Source of the DNA: Ceratopteris richardii
Lineage: Eukaryota > Streptophyta > Polypodiopsida > Polypodiales > Pteridaceae
Reading direction: 5' to 3'
Length of the DNA: 64,000 nt
Assembly (NCBI GenBank): GCA_020310875.1
Contig: CM035423.1
Coordinates: 130,114,138-130,178,137 of the forward strand
Shown in pieces: positions 10,620 through 22,488 of this stretch. Every line of letters starts with the position of its first letter. Positions within the stretch are counted from its first letter, which is position 1. The translations under genes and the position numbers were made by a program. The notes below the pieces were generated by a model that ran no database searches, was not told where the DNA came from, and saw only the letters and a program-made list of their open reading frames with translations.

Positions 10620-12900
10620 TTTACCGATGATAAATCAAGTAGGTCTCGGTCCTATGCCCATCTGTTGAAGATGCTTGTTGAGCTGCTCACTTCCAAGTGC
10701 TTTAGTGAATATGTCAGCACAATTTGCCTCTGTTGGGCAATATTATAGCTCCACAATTTCATCTTCAATTAGCTCACAAATGTAATGGTATTGTACTTCT
10801 ATGTGCTTGGTGCGAGCATGAAATACTGGGTTCTTTGCAATAGCCATACAACTTTGATTATCACACTTGAGTACAGTTGGCATATTTGATGGAAAGCCTA
10901 GATCTGCAAGAATTCTCCTTAACCAAACTGCCTCACAAGAAGCAAAACAAGCTGCTTTGTACTCTGCTTTAGTGGAGGGGAGTGCGAGAGTTGGTTGCTT
11001 CCTACTTACCCAAGAAAATATTCCTGAACCAAATGAGAAACAATATCCAGAAACTGATTTTCTAGAATCACAATCTCCAGCCCAATCTGAATCACAATAT
11101 CCTTGGAGTGTATCACCTGTGGTATACAAAATACCAAAATCCAAGGTTCCTGTAATGTACCTTAGAATTCGCATTCTAGCATTCCAGTGACTCTCCTTAG
11201 GTTTGTTGGAAAACCTGCTTAACACTCCAACAGCATAGCAAATGTCTGGTCTAGTGTTGCACAGAAAAATAAGACTTCCAACGAGCTTCCTCTACTTCTT
11301 AGCATCTACATCAGGCATGTTATCATCCATAGATAGCTTATGATTTACCTCCATAGGTGTGCTAGTTGGTTTGCAGTCCATCATTCCAAATGCCTTGAGA
11401 ATTTCTTTGGTATATTTTTGTTGTGAGATGAAAATGCCATCCTTCCTTTGCCATACTTCAGTTCCCAGACAAAAATGGAGTAGACCTAAGTTTGTCATTT
11501 CAAACTCAGTTCCCAAGCTGATCCGAGTTTGATTGATGAGTTCCTGATGATCTCTTGTAACGATCAAATCATCTACATATACAATGACAACAACTAGCTT
11601 TCTATCCCTTTTCGTTACATACAAGTTAGCATCAGAAGTACTTCTTTCAAAACCCATATTTTTGAAAAAATTATCTATCCGTTGGTACCAAGCCCGTGGA
11701 GCTTGCTTAAGTCCATACAAAGCTTTCTTCAACCTACAAACTTTATTTTCTGAATTGGGCACCTCAAAACCTGGTGGTTGAGATACATATACCTCCTCCT
11801 TGAGGTGACCATTCAAAAATGCAGATTTGACATCCATCTGGAAAATTGGCCAAGCCTTTTGTGCAGCTACTACAAGAACCGTCCGAATAGTTATCATGCG
11901 TGCTGTTGGTGCAAAAGTTTCTTGAACATCAAATTCTTCAATCTGTGAAAAACCCTGTGCAACTAATCTTGCCTTATACTTTTCTAATGTTCCATCTGCT
12001 TTATACTTAGCTTTCCAAATCCATTCCAAATCCATTTAGTACCTATTACCTTCTTCTTTGGTGGCAAGTCGACTAGATCCCATGTATCATTTTTTAGTAT
12101 ACTATCATACTCAGACTGCATTGCTGCTCTCCAACCTGGATCATCAAGGGCTTCTTCAATGGTGGTAGGTTCCTTTATCGAGCCCATGATATCTGCCATT
12201 AGAGCCATGTTAACAATGTGTTCTGAGGCTCTTCTTTGCTCCTCTATTCTCTTTGATCTTCGTAATCCATCCGAGGATGATTCTGGTACATTTAGATGTG
12301 GATTGTGATCATCAAAGAGCTGTTGTGCCCACTTTGGTAGTGGCTTACGCTGTGCAACTACAACTGGTTGGCTTTTTATTGAGGAAATTTCTCCATCAGA
12401 TGTTTCCTCCTCCTCAACTTTAACCTGTCTTTTGATAGGCACAAGATGAGATATTCCTCTATTTGATGAGATAGTAGATTTACCTTTATCTTCTACTAAG
12501 TGTGGTCACATCTCGGCTGACAAAAATATTCCTTGCCTCAGGATCCCACAACTTGTATGCTTTAGACTCTTCACTATATCCTAGGAAGACACACTTTTTG
12601 ATTTTTGAATCCAACTTTGATCTTGTTGAATCAGGAATATGTGCATAACAGAAACAACCAAAAATTCTGAAATGCAAAATTGAAGGCTTTTTACCAGAAT
12701 ATGCTTCTTGAGGAGTCATCCCCTTCAGTGCTTTTGTGTAGCTTTGATTGAGGATGTAGACTGCTGTATTGACTGCTTCTGCCTAGAATGAATCAGGCAT
12801 GTCTTGAGCCTTTAACATATAATGAGCCATTTCAACTACTATTCTGCTCCTGCGCTCAACAATACCATTTTGTTAAGGTGTATAAGTTGTGGTAAGTTGC
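10620..12900 (-). pseudogene. copia-2 integrase end, reverse transcriptase and RNase H
   Basis: Minus strand, 5' to 3': integrase core end (QLTTTYTP, then NGIVERRSR near 12860), HFRIFGCFCYAHIPD, KKCVFLGYSEESKAYKLWD; linker; RT with [55 protein letters not shown] and YVDDLIV (catalytic YxDD, about 11575). RNase H follows with YCDSDWAGD, STKAEYKA and TKHIEVQYHYI near 10760. Long frames survive (247, 160 and 152 codons) but frameshifts and stops separate them. The 5' half (LTR, gag, protease, most of the integrase) is missing: the sequence begins abruptly next to the LTR of gypsy B. Confidence 0.88.
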
Positions 12901-13561
12901 TGTTGCTCTAGCACAATGGTGAGAACCACGTTAAGAAGCTCCACCTCCTTAATGTCAATCCGCAGAAGAGATAGGAGTGATATGAAGATTGCGAATATGA
13001 GATGAAGTGAGAGTGATGGTGAGAAGAATAGAGATGCACACACACATACACACACACAATGAAGAGACAAGCAAGACACAATGGAAGGTAGGAAATTAAC
13101 TCTATTACTCAAGAACACTCTTACAAGCTCAAAATAGCTCTAAGCTCTTCTCTACTCAAACAAGCTGACCCCAAAAATGAGCTCTCTAGCTCTATTTATA
13201 GTTTTTAGACTAATTTTGACCGGTTTCACATTAGTGACCAGCATAGTTAAAAAATAGGTTCTAGATGCTATTTGAAATGGTAAACGGTGTCTAAAAATAA
13301 CCAAAATTGGTATGCTCATTCTACCTAAGCTCCTCAAGCTCGAGGACTCCTTGACTTGCACAAAATGGAGCTATAAATTACAAAAAGGGTTTTTCTATGT
13401 TACATATGTTACAATAGTGATGAAAATCATTGTTGGAGGTTTTTGAAAAGTATTTTGAAACATATTTGTTTGAAAAAATGATTCAATTGGCTCCCTGCTA
13501 CTTCATTATGCTCTATCTTTACATGCTTCCACGTCTTCTATGCCTCTGGCTACTGGCAACA
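12901..13561 (-). repeat. 3' LTR of gypsy copy B (661 bp)
   Basis: Minus strand starts TGTTGCCAGTAGCC at 13561 after GAGGGAGGGGGG and ends ...GCTAGAGCAACA at 12901. It is a diverged relative of the 694-bp LTRs of A and E: shared blocks include GATTTTCATCACTA, TAGCTCCATTTTGTGCAAG, GAGCTAGAGAGCTCATTTTT and a GT-rich run. A TATAAAT box is on the minus strand at about 13200-13194, in the same place as TATAAAA in A and E. It abuts the copia-2 integrase directly. Confidence 0.8.
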
Positions 13562-16500
13562 CCCCCCTCCCTCTTGCTTCTATCGTTCTCGACAAAACCT
13601 TGTTGTGGGGTCTGTCAGATGTAATTTTGTAGGAGGTCCTGAGCGAGGGTGTGCTCTGATATGTGAATTCCTCAGGCTAGATCTGCCTCGAGTTTCTCCC
13701 AATCTATTGGTTGCAGTTCATTTGATGGCGGGAGTCTGTAGTGTGTGGAGTATACCATCTGTTCACAGGCAAATAACTGCAAGAGGTGTGTAGGCCTGCT
13801 GATGAACACCTCTGAATGGTATTCCCAGAAACTGGTTGTGAACATTTCTTCGAAGGTCTGCTTATAGCACGTCGGTAAGTATTTAATTCGACAGTGCCAG
13901 GCGTAACACACCTGGAGCGATGGTGTCGTGCTCATGTCATAAGCTAAATCTAGATTGCCATGCTCAAAACCCAGGGTGTTTACATGTGGTGCCTTGACGC
14001 GACGGAAGACTTTGAATACCATCTGCATCATGTCAAATATCTTGATAGTCATATGTGCTGCTACATCATCCATATGTTTTAAGTGAGGGAGCCAGTGGCG
14101 AATTGTTGCCATCATGTATCCAACTGTGGGTGGTTTTGTGGGTGGCCTGAAATAAGGGTAATTGAGCCAATCTTGGCATTGCTTGTTGTTCTGTACTTTA
14201 ATGGCGAATGCCTTCGAGGAGCGGCAATGTGGCACTGGTCCCCAACATGGGTTGTACTTTAAGTGTAGTGGTGCCTTGACCCAAGTACTCATCATTTCTG
14301 GATATGCTTGTATCCTTGTGCCAATCTGGTTGATAGATTTCTCCTCGCTGCGCATCTAGTGGCAAATCTTCAGCCTCGAACTGGGTCGTGTGGGAGGGTT
14401 TTTTGCCTGTTTCCTTTTCTATGGCCAGCTGATATTCCACCATTAACATAAAATTAGGCTTGTATTGTAGCTCATGCCCAGATATGTATCTGCGAGGGGC
14501 CAAGTGAGCAAAATAAGGAGAGTGTAAAAGTCTTTCTTCTATCATTGCCATTGCGTGTAACTGCACCTCTACCCGTGCTGAGTGGGTTCTTCCAAGTTCT
14601 TCAATCGTCTTCATCCATGCGGGACTTGGAAGTTCGAAAGTCATCTGGCCTTCTGTCGTGACTCGTCTGCCTGGGATGGGTTGGGGTTCATATGCTTCTT
14701 CAAAAGTTTCTTCCACCGGAATATTCGCTGTTTCTTCCTCTGCTGGTAGTTCCAGTGGGGAGTCTGGCCTGGGCGTCCTTGAAGAGTTATGATTGAAGAG
14801 AAGGGTCCGCAGAAGCTGGTAGTCCTTGTTGTATTGGTGCTCTTAGTTGGAGTAGTTTATGATCTTCTTTCAGCTTCTGATATTCCTCGTTCATGCTGTC
14901 ATACTCATCTAACAATCTGACATGATCATCTAGCAACATTTTCATAGATTCGGAGGGCACGGCCTTGAAACGGCTGGGACTTAATGGTTGGTCGGGTTGA
15001 TCTAGGGAAGCTTCTAAATTCTCTCTGTTTTGTTCTTGTAAACGCTGGTTCTCTTCTTTTGCTGCTGCCAAGTGTCGTCTGAGTAAGCCCATGTTCCTAG
15101 TGAGCGTCGCATTGCGAATCGTCTGGGCCCTTAACAAGTTATCGATACCTGTGACTGCCTCTTTGGTATTTTCTTTGCTTTCTAGTTCCAGTTTATGATA
15201 AGTCTCTCGTAGCTCTTGGTAGCGGATGTTTAGTGAGGCATTCTTGATGGATAGTGAATTGAGTTGTGACTGTAAATCATGCCTTGTCTGCTGCAGCGTC
15301 CGGTAATTATTGCCAAGAGATGCAAATTCATCTCTCACTTGAGTCATGCATGTGAACATCTAGCGAAATGCGGTGTCTATAGTGGGTGATAATATTAATG
15401 GTGTGGTGAATGCAGATGCTGTGTTTAAGGGTGTTGATGCAATGGGAAGGGGGAATAGGGATGGGAATGTGGATACAGTGGTAACAGTGGAGGAATGTGC
15501 GGTGCCTAACTATGATGGTGTAATAGAGGAGGTGAATGTTGGTGCGGTGGGTGGTGAGATGTCCATGTCACTGGACGTGGTGTCAAGTGCCGTGACTATG
15601 AATAATGGAGTGATAGTGGGTGTATGTGTGGGTGTAAATACAGAATTTACAAAGGCTGAAGAGTAATTTACAGAGGGGTTCTCTTGTACTCCTTGGTGGA
15701 AAGGGGAAAGAGGAATTACGGTGGGTCGAGGGGGTGAGACTGGGGAGAAGGTTAATGGAGGTGGGAATGGGAAAAGGTGTCTTGGAGGTGTGGGGAAGGA
15801 TGGGAAGGATGGAGGGAAAATTGGACTGGATGGAAAGGTGGATGTCCGAGGAGGAAAACTAGGTTGGTTGGGTGCGGGAATTGTGGGATGAATGGAAGAT
15901 AGGAAGGCTTCTACTACAGCGCTATCCAAAGATGTGGATGGTCTGGGAGAGATTGGATGTATAGGGGAGATTGGAGAGACAGGAGGTGAAAGAGGAGCGG
16001 TTGGGGCGGCGGGTACTTCGGTTACAATGGTGGTATGTACAGTAGTAGTGTGGGGCAGGGAGTCGACGAGGATAGCTTCTTCGGCCTCAGATCGTTCAGG
16101 AATTAGGTGTGCTTCCCTGGTTTGTTGGGATGACTGAGCACCTATCGGTACATGAATGTATTCACCAGGTTTTGATAATAGTCGCACTCGTCGGGGGTCA
16201 AACTACAGAAGTGATTTTCTCTTCAAATATCTTAATGCTTCGTTAGATCCCACTGATTTAACAAGTTCCCTGAAGCCTTTGATGTATACTTCTTCGAAAT
16301 TGCCTGAGACAAGTTCTTGCTCTATGAGTGCTTGGCTCTCTTCCTCAGTGAACTTCTTACGTGCCCAAACTTTTTCCATAGTATGATATAATTTTTTGAT
16401 TGCCAGCGTATAAGCTACTGCTTGAAAGGTTTCATCTTCATGCGTAGTAGTATCACGCTGGGTGTCCATTTGCTGTTCTTGCTCCTCTGTCTGCACATTC

Positions 16501-16770
16501 TCTTGGGATTCATGAGTGCCCTGGCTGGCTTCATCATCACCCTCATCATCATCTGTTTCTATTCTTTCGTCTTCTGAGCTGGATAAGACTTGCCCTTGTT
16601 GTTGATCCGGGGGAGTGGTCGGGTAGCTTGGACGTTCATATTCTTGAGAGAAAATATGGCCTTCAGAAAACTAAAATTCATTTGAAAAGGCATCTGGCAT
16701 TTCAAAATCAAAGGTTGTATCCAGTGGCTCTGCTTCCATGTTGGGTATCAGCTAGTAATTCGCCAATATT
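13562..16770 (-). pseudogene. ORF3 of gypsy copy B
   Basis: Minus-strand frames follow ORF3 of A and E in order: an acidic Gln/Glu-rich part (about 16600-16450), a helical piece with LYHTMEKVW and GNFEEVYIKGF, a Pro-rich stretch (16190-15510), a coiled coil (15359-14787, with NLLRAQTIRNATLTRNMGLL and RFKAVPSESMK), and the conserved C-terminal block with YPEMMSTWVKAPLHLKYNPC, AWHCRIKYLP, TSFWEYHSEVFI. Stops and frameshifts are frequent. Relative to A, the N-terminal domain of roughly 330 residues is missing. The frame can be aligned with E past its stop down to the polypurine tract. Function unknown. Confidence 0.8.
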
Positions 16771-17196
16771 TTCCATGGGTACATTGGGGCCAACTTCAGA
16801 TAGTCCTTCAGTCTACATGATGAGTGATGCGAGTGTGTAGCAGATCTGCTACAAAAGATTAACACATTAGTATGGAAATTAATCATGATCCCATTAAAGT
16901 GAGACCGCAATCCCTTTCCATAACCGATGTGTAACCCGTGTAGCCAAGTGTTGTGATGTGGTTTATGGAATGATTGTTGCAACACTAATGCAGGTCTCTA
17001 GACACCTACATGCTTCAAATGATGCATACATTTCTTGATGAGATGTTATTACAAGTGATGTTGGGTTAGAGTGTGTGGATTTGTACAAGGTTCAATTGTG
17101 AATGAGTTATTACAAGGATGGTGTTTAGTCGGGGTGGGAGTAATGTTAGATAAGGGGGTCGGAGAAGACGTCTGGATACGTTTCAGTATCCATTTC
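16771..17196 (-). other. spacer between pol tail and ORF3 of copy B
   Basis: No coding similarity found. In A and E the corresponding interval holds a 3' untranslated-like spacer plus the ORF3 N-terminal domain, which B lacks. It is therefore probably the remains of that spacer after a deletion. Confidence 0.35.
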
Positions 17197-19811
17197 CTAA
17201 GAGTTTCTGAGCGGGTGATATGTTTCTGCTGAGGGACAGGGTTGAGCTATAATACATTGTTTGGGTACCCAAATCTGCATGGGTGTGGGTCGATTTGTAA
17301 GGTACTTCTTGGCGATCCAAATTTGTCGAATGTTCGTACTCGTGGAAGAAGGTCGAGGAGATGTTGAATATTGCCTCTGCTTCTGTTGAAACTTCTTCTT
17401 GGCTTCGTTTGCATTGTTAGAAGCTGTCGGTGATTTCTGTCCTTTTGGCACCCATATTTGTCTCGTGCCTCTTGCTTTGTGATGCTGATACTACTTTCCT
17501 CCTTGTGTAGTCTGATATTGTCATCGGTCTCGGTTCCTTCGTCGTGGTTGACTCCTTTGTGGTTGAGGTTGAGAGGTCGGATGGACACTCTACTTTGGAA
17601 AAGAAGGGAGGTCCAACACTTGCGAAACCTGCCCATTAGGAAGTGGATCGTTTTGTAGAAAAAATCTATGCCAGTCCACAGTAAGTGTGGAAGGATGGGC
17701 ACTGCAAGGTGTTTTGCCCATGTGGCTGCTGATGTAGTCCACCTGACCTGCAATGGTCCCCATTTGTCGGCTGCTGGAAGACCGGGGGAAAATCTGTTGA
17801 CGTCCTTTTGTCTGGCAACGATCCATTGCCAAGCTCTCATGGGTTGACTTTGGAGGGAGCGTGCTTAGCCGAGGGATTTGGCCAAATATATTCCGGTCCT
17901 CCGTCGCAAGCGTTTCATACGGTCTAGGGTTACATACCTCAGGTGGAGTGTTCTTAGGGAAGTCAAGCAGTATCACTCGCTATTGTTTTAAGGTTCCAAT
18001 CTGCAAGGAGCCTTGTCTAAGATTTAGGCCCATGGAGTGATCATATAGCCAATCTTGGCCAAGGATTAGGGGTTCTATCAGGTCCTCATCATGGCACACT
18101 AGTAGCTTCGCTTTCATGGTTACATCGTGTATGAGGATAGGAAGGTCCACCTCACCTGTGCAAGGGGTTTCCATGCCTCCTATGAGGTATGCCTCAATTG
18201 GCCACATTTCTATTCCCGAATCCTTATAGTGGGACCATCTAATCACATTAGTCGTAGCTCCTGAGTCAATTAAAGCCCTGAGCTCTTGGAAAGGGTTGTC
18301 GTGCTCTAGCCTGACTGTAATGAATGGTCTCCTATCCACTATGCTAGGATGAGTGGTTGACTTTACTTGGCACATGGCCATGGGGTATCTGGGTGTTGTT
18401 TCCAGATGGTTATAATGTTCTCTCCCTAGTCCTTCTCTTCTTAACTTCATGCGCTTAATGCGTTCTATAGCTTTTGCCTGAGCTTCAGGTCGTATCCTAT
18501 TTTCTTCCTCCTTATGCTTCTTGTCCAATGTGATTCGTCTAAGCATATCCTCAGTCAGAGGTTCCTGATAAAGCTTGACTCTACAGCCACTAATGTAATT
18601 AGGCATTATGTCTCCTTCTAGGGTGGCTAATTGTACCGCTCCACTCGTTGAGAGTCTGTTAATGATCATAGGTCCACAACCTCACTTTTCTAACTTGCAT
18701 GCGTGTTGTTTCAGCGTATATACTAGGACTAAATCTCCTTCTTTTAAGCCTTTATCTTTCACATGCGCATCGAAATAGGCTTTCTATCGTTTCTTTGCCG
18801 CATCTATACCTGCTGCTGCCTTCAGCCTGCTTTCTCCTAATCGTTCCAAGTCCATTATCCTAGATGATAATTCATGCCCGGTCCACTGATGTTCTTGTGC
18901 AACTTTAAGGGTCGATATCAAGAAGTCCAAAGGAAGCACCGCATCCTGACCAAAAACCATATGAAAGGGAGTTGCATTGAGTACGGTCTTGTACGCCACT
19001 TGATATGCCCAAACATTGTGGTGTAACTGTTTGTCCCAATCTGAACGTTTGTGTTCACGAGTTTCGTCAGTATGTTACAAAGGATCTTGTTAGTGCTTTC
19101 AACCTGACCATTGGCCTGATGATGATATGGTGCGGATTTCTTGTGAATCACCATAAAATCTTGTAACAAATATTCAATGACTTGGTTTAGAAAGTGAGTT
19201 CCTCGATCGCTCACTAATTCTATAGGCAATCCATATCTTGTAAAGACATTTTCAAATACGAATTTTGCAGTCATGTGTGCATCATTCTTTTTTGTGGCCT
19301 TGGCCTCTACCCATTTGGTAAGATAATATGTCGCAAAAATAATGTATTCTTTGTGTGTACCTTTTGCAAGGCGGTTAATGGGTCCTACAAAGTCTATACC
19401 CCACTTAGAAAATGCACGTCCTCCCATCATGGGTTTCAATGGCATTTCATCTCTGCGAGTAGGAAATTGAGTTCTTTGGCACACATCACTTTACATAGGT
19501 ATGTGTGTCCATGTGAAGAGTGGGCCACCATAATCCTGCAAAGAGGATGGTTTTGATTATCCTATCGGGTCCAAAATGATCTCCTGCAACACCTTGGTGT
19601 GCAGTCTCTAGTACACTCAAATAATCACTTTCATGAACACAATTTCTTAGGTATCCATCTCTTCTTCGTTTATATAGATTGTCGCCAATAAGTGAATAGT
19701 CTTGAGCTTCCTGCTCTAGACTTCGTTGTCGTGCTAAATTCATTCCTTGAGGGAATTTTTCCGTCCTCAAGTATGTTACTAAAGGTTCACTCTAGTCTGG
19801 TGTGAGAGACA
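17197..19811 (-). pseudogene. gypsy copy B: integrase, PR2 and WVPK tail
   Basis: Minus strand from 19770: an LEQEAQDYSLIGDNLYKRR lead-in, H2C2 region (HQGVAGDHFGPDR ... CQRT), core with KWGIDFVGPIN (first Asp), ELVSDRGTHF (second Asp) and NGQVESTNK (Glu), C-terminal GPMIINRLSTSGAVQL. From about 18310 follows a second retropepsin-like domain with ALIDSGATTN and, about 75 residues later, LILGQDWLYDH. Then a basic tail with three repeated motifs (IWVPKGQK, QIWIAKKY, QIWVPKQC; 17460-17245). Stops separate several pieces. The 5' end joins the sequence right of element A across a CGTGA duplication, proving interruption by A. Confidence 0.88.
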
Positions 19812-19816
19812 CGTGA
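19812..19816 (+). repeat. target-site duplication of A (left, CGTGA)
   Basis: CGTGA immediately precedes the LTR start TGTTGGCAGC and is repeated at 36091-36095 right after the other LTR. The bases outside it continue copy B on both sides. Confidence 0.9.
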
Positions 19817-20510
19817 TGTTGGCAGCAGTCAGGGAACCGAAGGAGCCACAAGACGAAGAGAGTCAGAGCGAAGGGACAACACAAGCAGACATGGCAGTCA
19901 AAGAAGATATGGCAAGTAGGCCATCTAAATTTTTCAGACATCAAGGAGTTGAGCACACAAGAAGACAGAGCAAGTATGGAGCTCAAAGGTATGTATGACA
20001 AATCAATAGAGAAAACCCCTACACAAATAGTGATTTTCATCACTAAAAACCATTGTAAATATCATTTCGTATTTTTGTAGCTCCATTTTGTGCAAGCCAA
20101 GGAGTCCTTGAGCTTGAGGAGCTTTAGAAGTATCTACCTGCCAATTTTCATATTTTTTAGATCTCGTTTGAGCCCTCTAATAAGCCCTGGAACCTAATTT
20201 TTAACTAGGCCGGACACTAGGTCTGAACAGGGCCAAAGCTAGTCAAAAACTATAAAAGGAGCTAGAGAGCTCATTTTTGAGGTTGGATTGTAATTGAAAT
20301 GAACTTGTAAGAGCTTTTTGAAAGTAATCTAAGAACTCCATTGCTTCTCACTCTTTGTCTTGCCGTGTGTGCGCGTGTGTGTGTATGTGTGTGCATGCTT
20401 GTGTGCTTCTCACTCACGCACTTGTGCCTCCACTTGCTCGAGGTCTTCATACCATCCTCACGTCTTCCCGGATTGACATTAAAGGAGGTGCTACTCATCA
20501 CTGAGCTACA
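19817..20510 (+). repeat. 5' LTR of element A (694 bp)
   Basis: Starts TGTTGGCAGC and ends TGAGCTACA; nearly identical to 35397-36090. It contains a TATAAAA box at 20251, followed by a region with a GT/GC alternating run (about 20365-20395) that is also seen in the older B LTR. Confidence 0.95.
20251..20257 (+). promoter_or_regulatory. LTR TATA box (A)
   Basis: TATAAAAGGAGC within the LTR, conserved at 35831 and in both E LTRs (45344 and 61448), and as TATAAAT in the diverged B LTR. It is the most likely core promoter of the element; the transcription start would lie some 25-35 bases downstream. Confidence 0.65.
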
Positions 20511-20516
20511 CCAAAT

Positions 20517-20536
20517 TTTGGCTCCGTTGTCGGGGA
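20517..20536 (+). other. primer-binding site of A
   Basis: TTTGGCTCCGTTGTCGGGGA begins seven bases after the LTR end. It is a two-base variant of TTTGGCGCCGTTGCCGGGGA, the common plant gypsy PBS attributed to tRNA-Asp, which is intact in E. Confidence 0.85.
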
Positions 20537-22488
20537 TCGAGCTTTGAGGACGAGCGTGTGATGGTAAGACGTAGATTGGAGACGTTGGCGTTGTAGGTAA
20601 TTTCGTTACTTTTCCTATTTTTCTCTTTCTTACCTTACCACCATCATCACCATCATCATCATCACCATCTTCCACCTCCATTTCCATCATCGCAAAAATT
20701 TCAGTTTTTTTGATCATATCAGCTTCTCCACCTCATTTCCCTCATTTCACTTGTGAGAGAGAGCGAGAGAGCGAAATTGTGTGTGCTGTTTTTGCGTGTT
20801 TTTTGAGCTGTATTGCAGGTACAGGCCGCATCATCGTCCCCAGCACTCTGCGCAGGTACGGAATTCGCAGTAACTGTCTATGTGTCGCCGACCTCTGTCA
20901 ATCGCGACCGACAGAAAAAATGCTCAAATTGCCAAACAAAGTGCAAAACCATGATCTACAGGCCTAGAGCTTCCCAAAAATGTGCTTAGAATTTTGAAAC
21001 TCCTCAGATTTCTGTCAATCGTGATCGCTCTGTCAATCGCGATCGACAAACCACGACGGACAGACCTGTCAATCGCGATCGACACGTCAATCGCGACCGA
21101 CAGCCCACGACGGCTCTGTCAATCGCGACCGACAGAGTCAACGATCGATTGATCTCGACGGACAGAAGCTACGCGTGACACGTGTCAATCGCGATCGAGT
21201 CATCAATCGCGATCGACCCATCAATCGCGACTGACAGCCCACGACGGCTCTGTCAATCGCGACCGACACAGTCAACGATTGTTTGACCACGACGGACAGA
21301 CCCTCGCGACCGACCTGTCAATCGCGATCGACCCATCAATCGTGACCGACAAAGTCAACGATTGTTTGACCACGACGGGCAGACCCTCGTGACCGACCTG
21401 TCAATCGCGATCGACACATCAATCGCGACTGACAGAGTCAACGACCCTTTGACCACGACTGATTGACTTTTCGAGCCACCTGTCAATCGCGATCGACACG
21501 TCAATCGCGATTGACAGCAAGGACCTGTAAATCGCGATTGACACATCAATCGCGACTGACAGAACTTGCGAACGCGTTAGAAGGGCAAAATTGGCCAATT
21601 TTCTAGGGTAAAGAATAGGGGGCTAATTTGGCCAATTTGTGGGACAAACACTCGGGGTTAGCATTGCATGTTGAGGCCGCAACCCAAGTAATTCAAGAAT
21701 TTTTGCCTGCTTGATTAAACTGTTTTGAACCCTGTTTTAATCCCTGAAGCCTAAACTGACATAACTTCATCATACGAAATCCAATTGCTGTGATTCTTGT
21801 TTTGTCGGAAAGCTCGTGAGGAGTGCAACCAAAACTTCCACTGGTTATGTCAAAATTAAGATCAGGATTATTAGATAGGGTTTTTTGAAGTTAACCATAC
21901 CCGAGGTAGGAAAACTGAGGGATCCTTGGGATTGTTTTTTATAAAGGCAAGAGATAATTTGGTCAGTGAGTCACATGCATGAAAGTGGTCTAGTCTGTCA
22001 TTTTGAATTTAAGTCTGGAGCTAATCTTGGGACTAATGCAGGTCTATTGAGAAGCAATTGAGAGCATCCAAGCAAGGGCTTTGTGCAAGCTTGAGAATCA
22101 ACTTCTCTAGCACTAAAGAGCAGGGATCAGCAAGAAAGGTCGGAATATTCTCAACTCCCCTTTGTCAATTCCTAGCTTAGGCTAAGAACGACTAGAGATA
22201 GAAGTAATTCCAGGCAACGATAGGCACGAGATAAATCAAAGACTGTCTAAGAAATCAAGTTCAAGTCAAGAGATAACCTGTGTGTGTGAACGACAACCTT
22301 AAAGGAAAAGAACCTAACGTGAAACGACCAAACTAAAGTGCGAAATTAAACTTAAGTATTCCTAACGACGTGATATCAAACAAGAGTATAAACACGATAA
22401 TCAACATAAAAAGGGGATTAAGTAATTGATACAAAGGACTCAGAAACGTGGTTGTACCTGGGAAATATTGGGTTAATCAGTTAGGCAT
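20537..22488 (+). other. long untranslated leader of element A
   Basis: About 1.95 kb between PBS and gag without a credible coding frame. It holds a CAT/CAC trinucleotide run (20637-20665), the palindromic minisatellite (20895-21562) and about 900 bp of otherwise unremarkable sequence. The E counterpart (45630-47510) lacks about 57 bp near 46885. Such a long leader leaves room for packaging or translation signals, but no known one was recognised. Confidence 0.7.
20895..21562 (+). repeat. CpG-rich palindromic minisatellite in the leader of A
   Basis: About 18 copies of a TCAATCGCGA core, usually in pairs: TCAATCGCGATCGACA followed by TCAATCGCGACCGACAG or ...ACTGACAG. Higher-order units of about 80-90 bp also contain TTTGACCACGACGGACAGAC. 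The core carries the palindromes ATCGCGAT and CGATCG, and CTGTC...GACAG arms give each copy the ability to fold as a hairpin. The first copy (about 20898) is separated from the main array starting near 21005. Confidence 0.9.

Noticed and set aside
15373..16137. Plus-strand frames with Val/Gly/Glu-rich protein in copy B
   Set aside because: Antisense of the Pro/Thr/Ser-rich part of ORF3 of B; no stop happens to occur because of base composition.
20895..21562. CRISPR-like array
   Set aside because: The repeats are degenerate, directly abutting or in pairs, with no unique spacers of constant size, and the context is a plant retrotransposon leader.
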